Origin: an uncultured Prevotella sp.
Lineage (GTDB): Bacteria > Bacteroidota > Bacteroidia > Bacteroidales > Bacteroidaceae
Direction: 5' to 3'
DNA: 5,664 bases
NCBI GenBank assembly: GCA_900542795.1
Contig: UQPD01000151.1
Location: forward strand, 1-5,664
Positions 4,337 to 5,664 of the stretch are shown piece by piece. Numbering within the stretch: the first letter of the stretch is position 1; every line of letters starts with the position of its first letter. The notes below the pieces were generated by a model. The model searched no databases, was not told the origin of the DNA, and was given only the letters and a program-made list of their open reading frames with translations. The position numbers and the translations under genes were made by a program.

Positions 4337-5626
4337 TTACAAGCTACGAACAATTTCCACAAAATTCTCAATCACATATTCCAAATCCTCATCCGTCATC
4401 TTCGTATTCAAAGGCAAAGTCACCTCATTCTCAAACATGTGATAAGCATTTGGGAAATCCTTAATGTCGAAGCCCAACTTCTTATAAGCAGTCATCATAG
4501 GCAATGGCTTGTAGTGAACATTCGTAGCAATACCACGCTCCGCCATCAGTTCAATCACCCTGTTAGCCTCCTCACGTGTTTTGCCCAAAAGACGAACTAA
4601 ATACAAGTGACCAGATGATGTATGCTCCGCATCATAATGATTTAGTACAGCCACATTCAGCGACTTCAAAGCCTCATCATAACGTTCAATCATTTTACGA
4701 CGACGTGCCAACATACCTTGATAACGCTGCATTTGCACCAGTCCGATAGCAGCCACCACATCTGTCATGTTACACTTATACCAAGTGCCGATGATATCAT
4801 ACTCCCAAGCACCCAACTTCGTCTTAGCCAAAGCATCCTTGTTTTGACCATGCAAACTCAACAACTGCGCTTTGCGATACAGATTCTCATTCCAAGTCTC
4901 ACCCTCAATCTCAGGCACACCACTAAAAGCATTCTCGGCACACTTATCCAAATCCTTCACCACCTTTTCATTACCAAAAGGCAAGTTCCACGACAAAGCA
5001 CCACCTTCAGCAGTTGTAAAATTCTTTACCGCATGGAAAGAGAAAGAAGAAAAGTCTGCAATAGCACCAACCATCTTCCCCTTACGCGAAGCACCAAAAG
5101 CATGAGCCGCATCACAACAAATAGCGACACGTCCAATCATCTTCTGCAAATCCGTTTTCGGAGTAAAGAGATTCTTCTTACGCTCAACAATCGCAAACAA
5201 ACGATCGTAGTCACAAGGAATACCAGCCAAGTCAACAGGTATAATAGCCTTTGTTTTTGGAGAGATAGCAGCCTCAACAGCCTCATAATCCATTTCAAGG
5301 CAATCCTTCTGCACATCAACAAAAACAAGCGTAGCCCCCACGTGTTCCACAATCGAAGCACTTGCTGTGTAAGTATAAGCAGGCACAATCACCTCGTCAC
5401 CTTCACCCACACCTAACAAGCGCAAAGCCATTTCGCCACAAGCCGTTTGCGAGTTCAAGCACACAGCCTTGTCTACGCCAACAAACTCAGCTACTTCTTT
5501 TTCCAACTTCTTTGTACGCGGTCCAGTTGTAATCCAACCAGACAATATAGCATCACGCACTTCATTAGCCTCAGCTTCCGTCATATCAGGCGGAGAGAAA
5601 GGCACATTACGCAATTTCATTGTCAT
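4337..5626 (-). CDS. DegT/DnrJ/EryC1/StrS-family PLP-dependent sugar aminotransferase
   Basis: Family members transfer an amino group from glutamate to a keto-sugar nucleotide, making 4-amino or 3-amino sugars for surface glycans in the cytosol. The 429-residue protein shows GWITTGPRTKKLE near 30-42, the cofactor-phosphate region NSQTACGEMAL (58-68), PAYTYTASA (82-90), Asp172 in CDAAHAFGA for the pyridine nitrogen, and the Schiff-base Lys201 in SFHAVKNFTTAEGG. It also has YKCNMTDVVAAIGLVQM (about 284-300) and a C-terminal NVHYKPLP motif. It is somewhat longer than the usual 370-400 residues, partly from an insertion around 148-166. ATG at 5626 was taken; ATG at 5620, two codons in, is equally possible. 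With the PglC-like enzyme 102 bp downstream it suggests a bacillosamine-like or other amino-sugar pathway, but the exact product cannot be assigned. Confidence 0.93.
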   Translation of the reverse strand: MTMKLRNVPFSPPDMTEAEANEVRDAILSGWITTGPRTKKLEKEVAEFVGVDKAVCLNSQTACGEMALRLLGVGEGDEVIVPAYTYTASASIVEHVGATLVFVDVQKDCLEMDYEAVEAAISPKTKAIIPVDLAGIPCDYDRLFAIVERKKNLFTPKTDLQKMIGRVAICCDAAHAFGASRKGKMVGAIADFSSFSFHAVKNFTTAEGGALSWNLPFGNEKVVKDLDKCAENAFSGVPEIEGETWNENLYRKAQLLSLHGQNKDALAKTKLGAWEYDIIGTWYKCNMTDVVAAIGLVQMQRYQGMLARRRKMIERYDEALKSLNVAVLNHYDAEHTSSGHLYLVRLLGKTREEANRVIELMAERGIATNVHYKPLPMMTAYKKLGFDIKDFPNAYHMFENEVTLPLNTKMTDEDLEYVIENFVEIVRSL

Positions 5627-5664
5627 AATATGAATTTAGTATATTTAAAACATTACTTTTATAT
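5627..5664. other. AT-rich upstream edge of the aminotransferase
   Basis: The last 38 bp hold only AT-rich sequence ahead of the aminotransferase start. No Shine-Dalgarno and no TAnnTTTG box is visible on the minus strand. The promoter is probably further upstream, or the gene is internal to an operon that extends past the window. Confidence 0.4.

Noticed and set aside
4718..5416. 232-codon plus-strand open frame opposite the aminotransferase
   Set aside because: It is antisense to a gene with full catalytic motifs. Its protein is a low-complexity Ser/Thr/Leu/His mix typical of a shadow frame.

Overview
The window looks like Bacteroidales chromosome, with Prevotellaceae as my weaker guess. 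The evidence is a Bacteroidetes-type 347-residue ketol-acid reductoisomerase, the near absence of Shine-Dalgarno sequences, AT-rich spacers, and a Bacteroidetes-style promoter (TTG, 20 bp, TACATTTG) ahead of one gene cluster. All seven supported genes lie on the minus strand, so transcription runs from high to low coordinates.

Right part (about 2950-5626): three genes of a surface-polysaccharide locus. In transcription order they are a DegT/DnrJ/EryC1/StrS-type PLP sugar aminotransferase (5626-4337), a PglC/WcaJ-type membrane sugar-1-phosphate transferase (start corrected to 4234, end 3641) and a WbuC-family cupin (start corrected to 3555, end 2953). Together they would make an amino-sugar nucleotide and load the first sugar phosphate onto the lipid carrier. 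The cupin is a frequent but unexplained companion. A hairpin with a T-rich tail sits between the first two genes and may terminate or attenuate transcription. The locus continues beyond the right edge.

Middle (1753-2716): a compact three-gene cassette whose reading frames overlap by ATGA at both joints. It encodes a DUF3791-like small protein, a DUF3990-like protein with ADP-ribosyltransferase-type features, and an 86-residue partner with a TGLYFQSP motif. It has its own promoter with a perfect 10-bp palindrome on the -33 element, and a strong Shine-Dalgarno only before the middle gene. It is visibly more AT-rich than ilvC and resembles an acquired toxin-antitoxin or defence-type module. This is the best candidate here for under-described biology. 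The spacer upstream of it carries several short repeats, including 10-bp-period ATTTATGG-like units.

Left part (1-1752): ilvC (1139-96) stands alone. Upstream of it, at 1303-1554, is a 252-bp non-coding element with 23-bp terminal inverted repeats (22/23 identical), a probable 7-bp target duplication (6/7) and a long internal hairpin. That hairpin pairs better as plus-strand RNA because of G-U pairs. It looks like a MITE or other non-autonomous insertion. No tRNA, rRNA or CRISPR array was seen.
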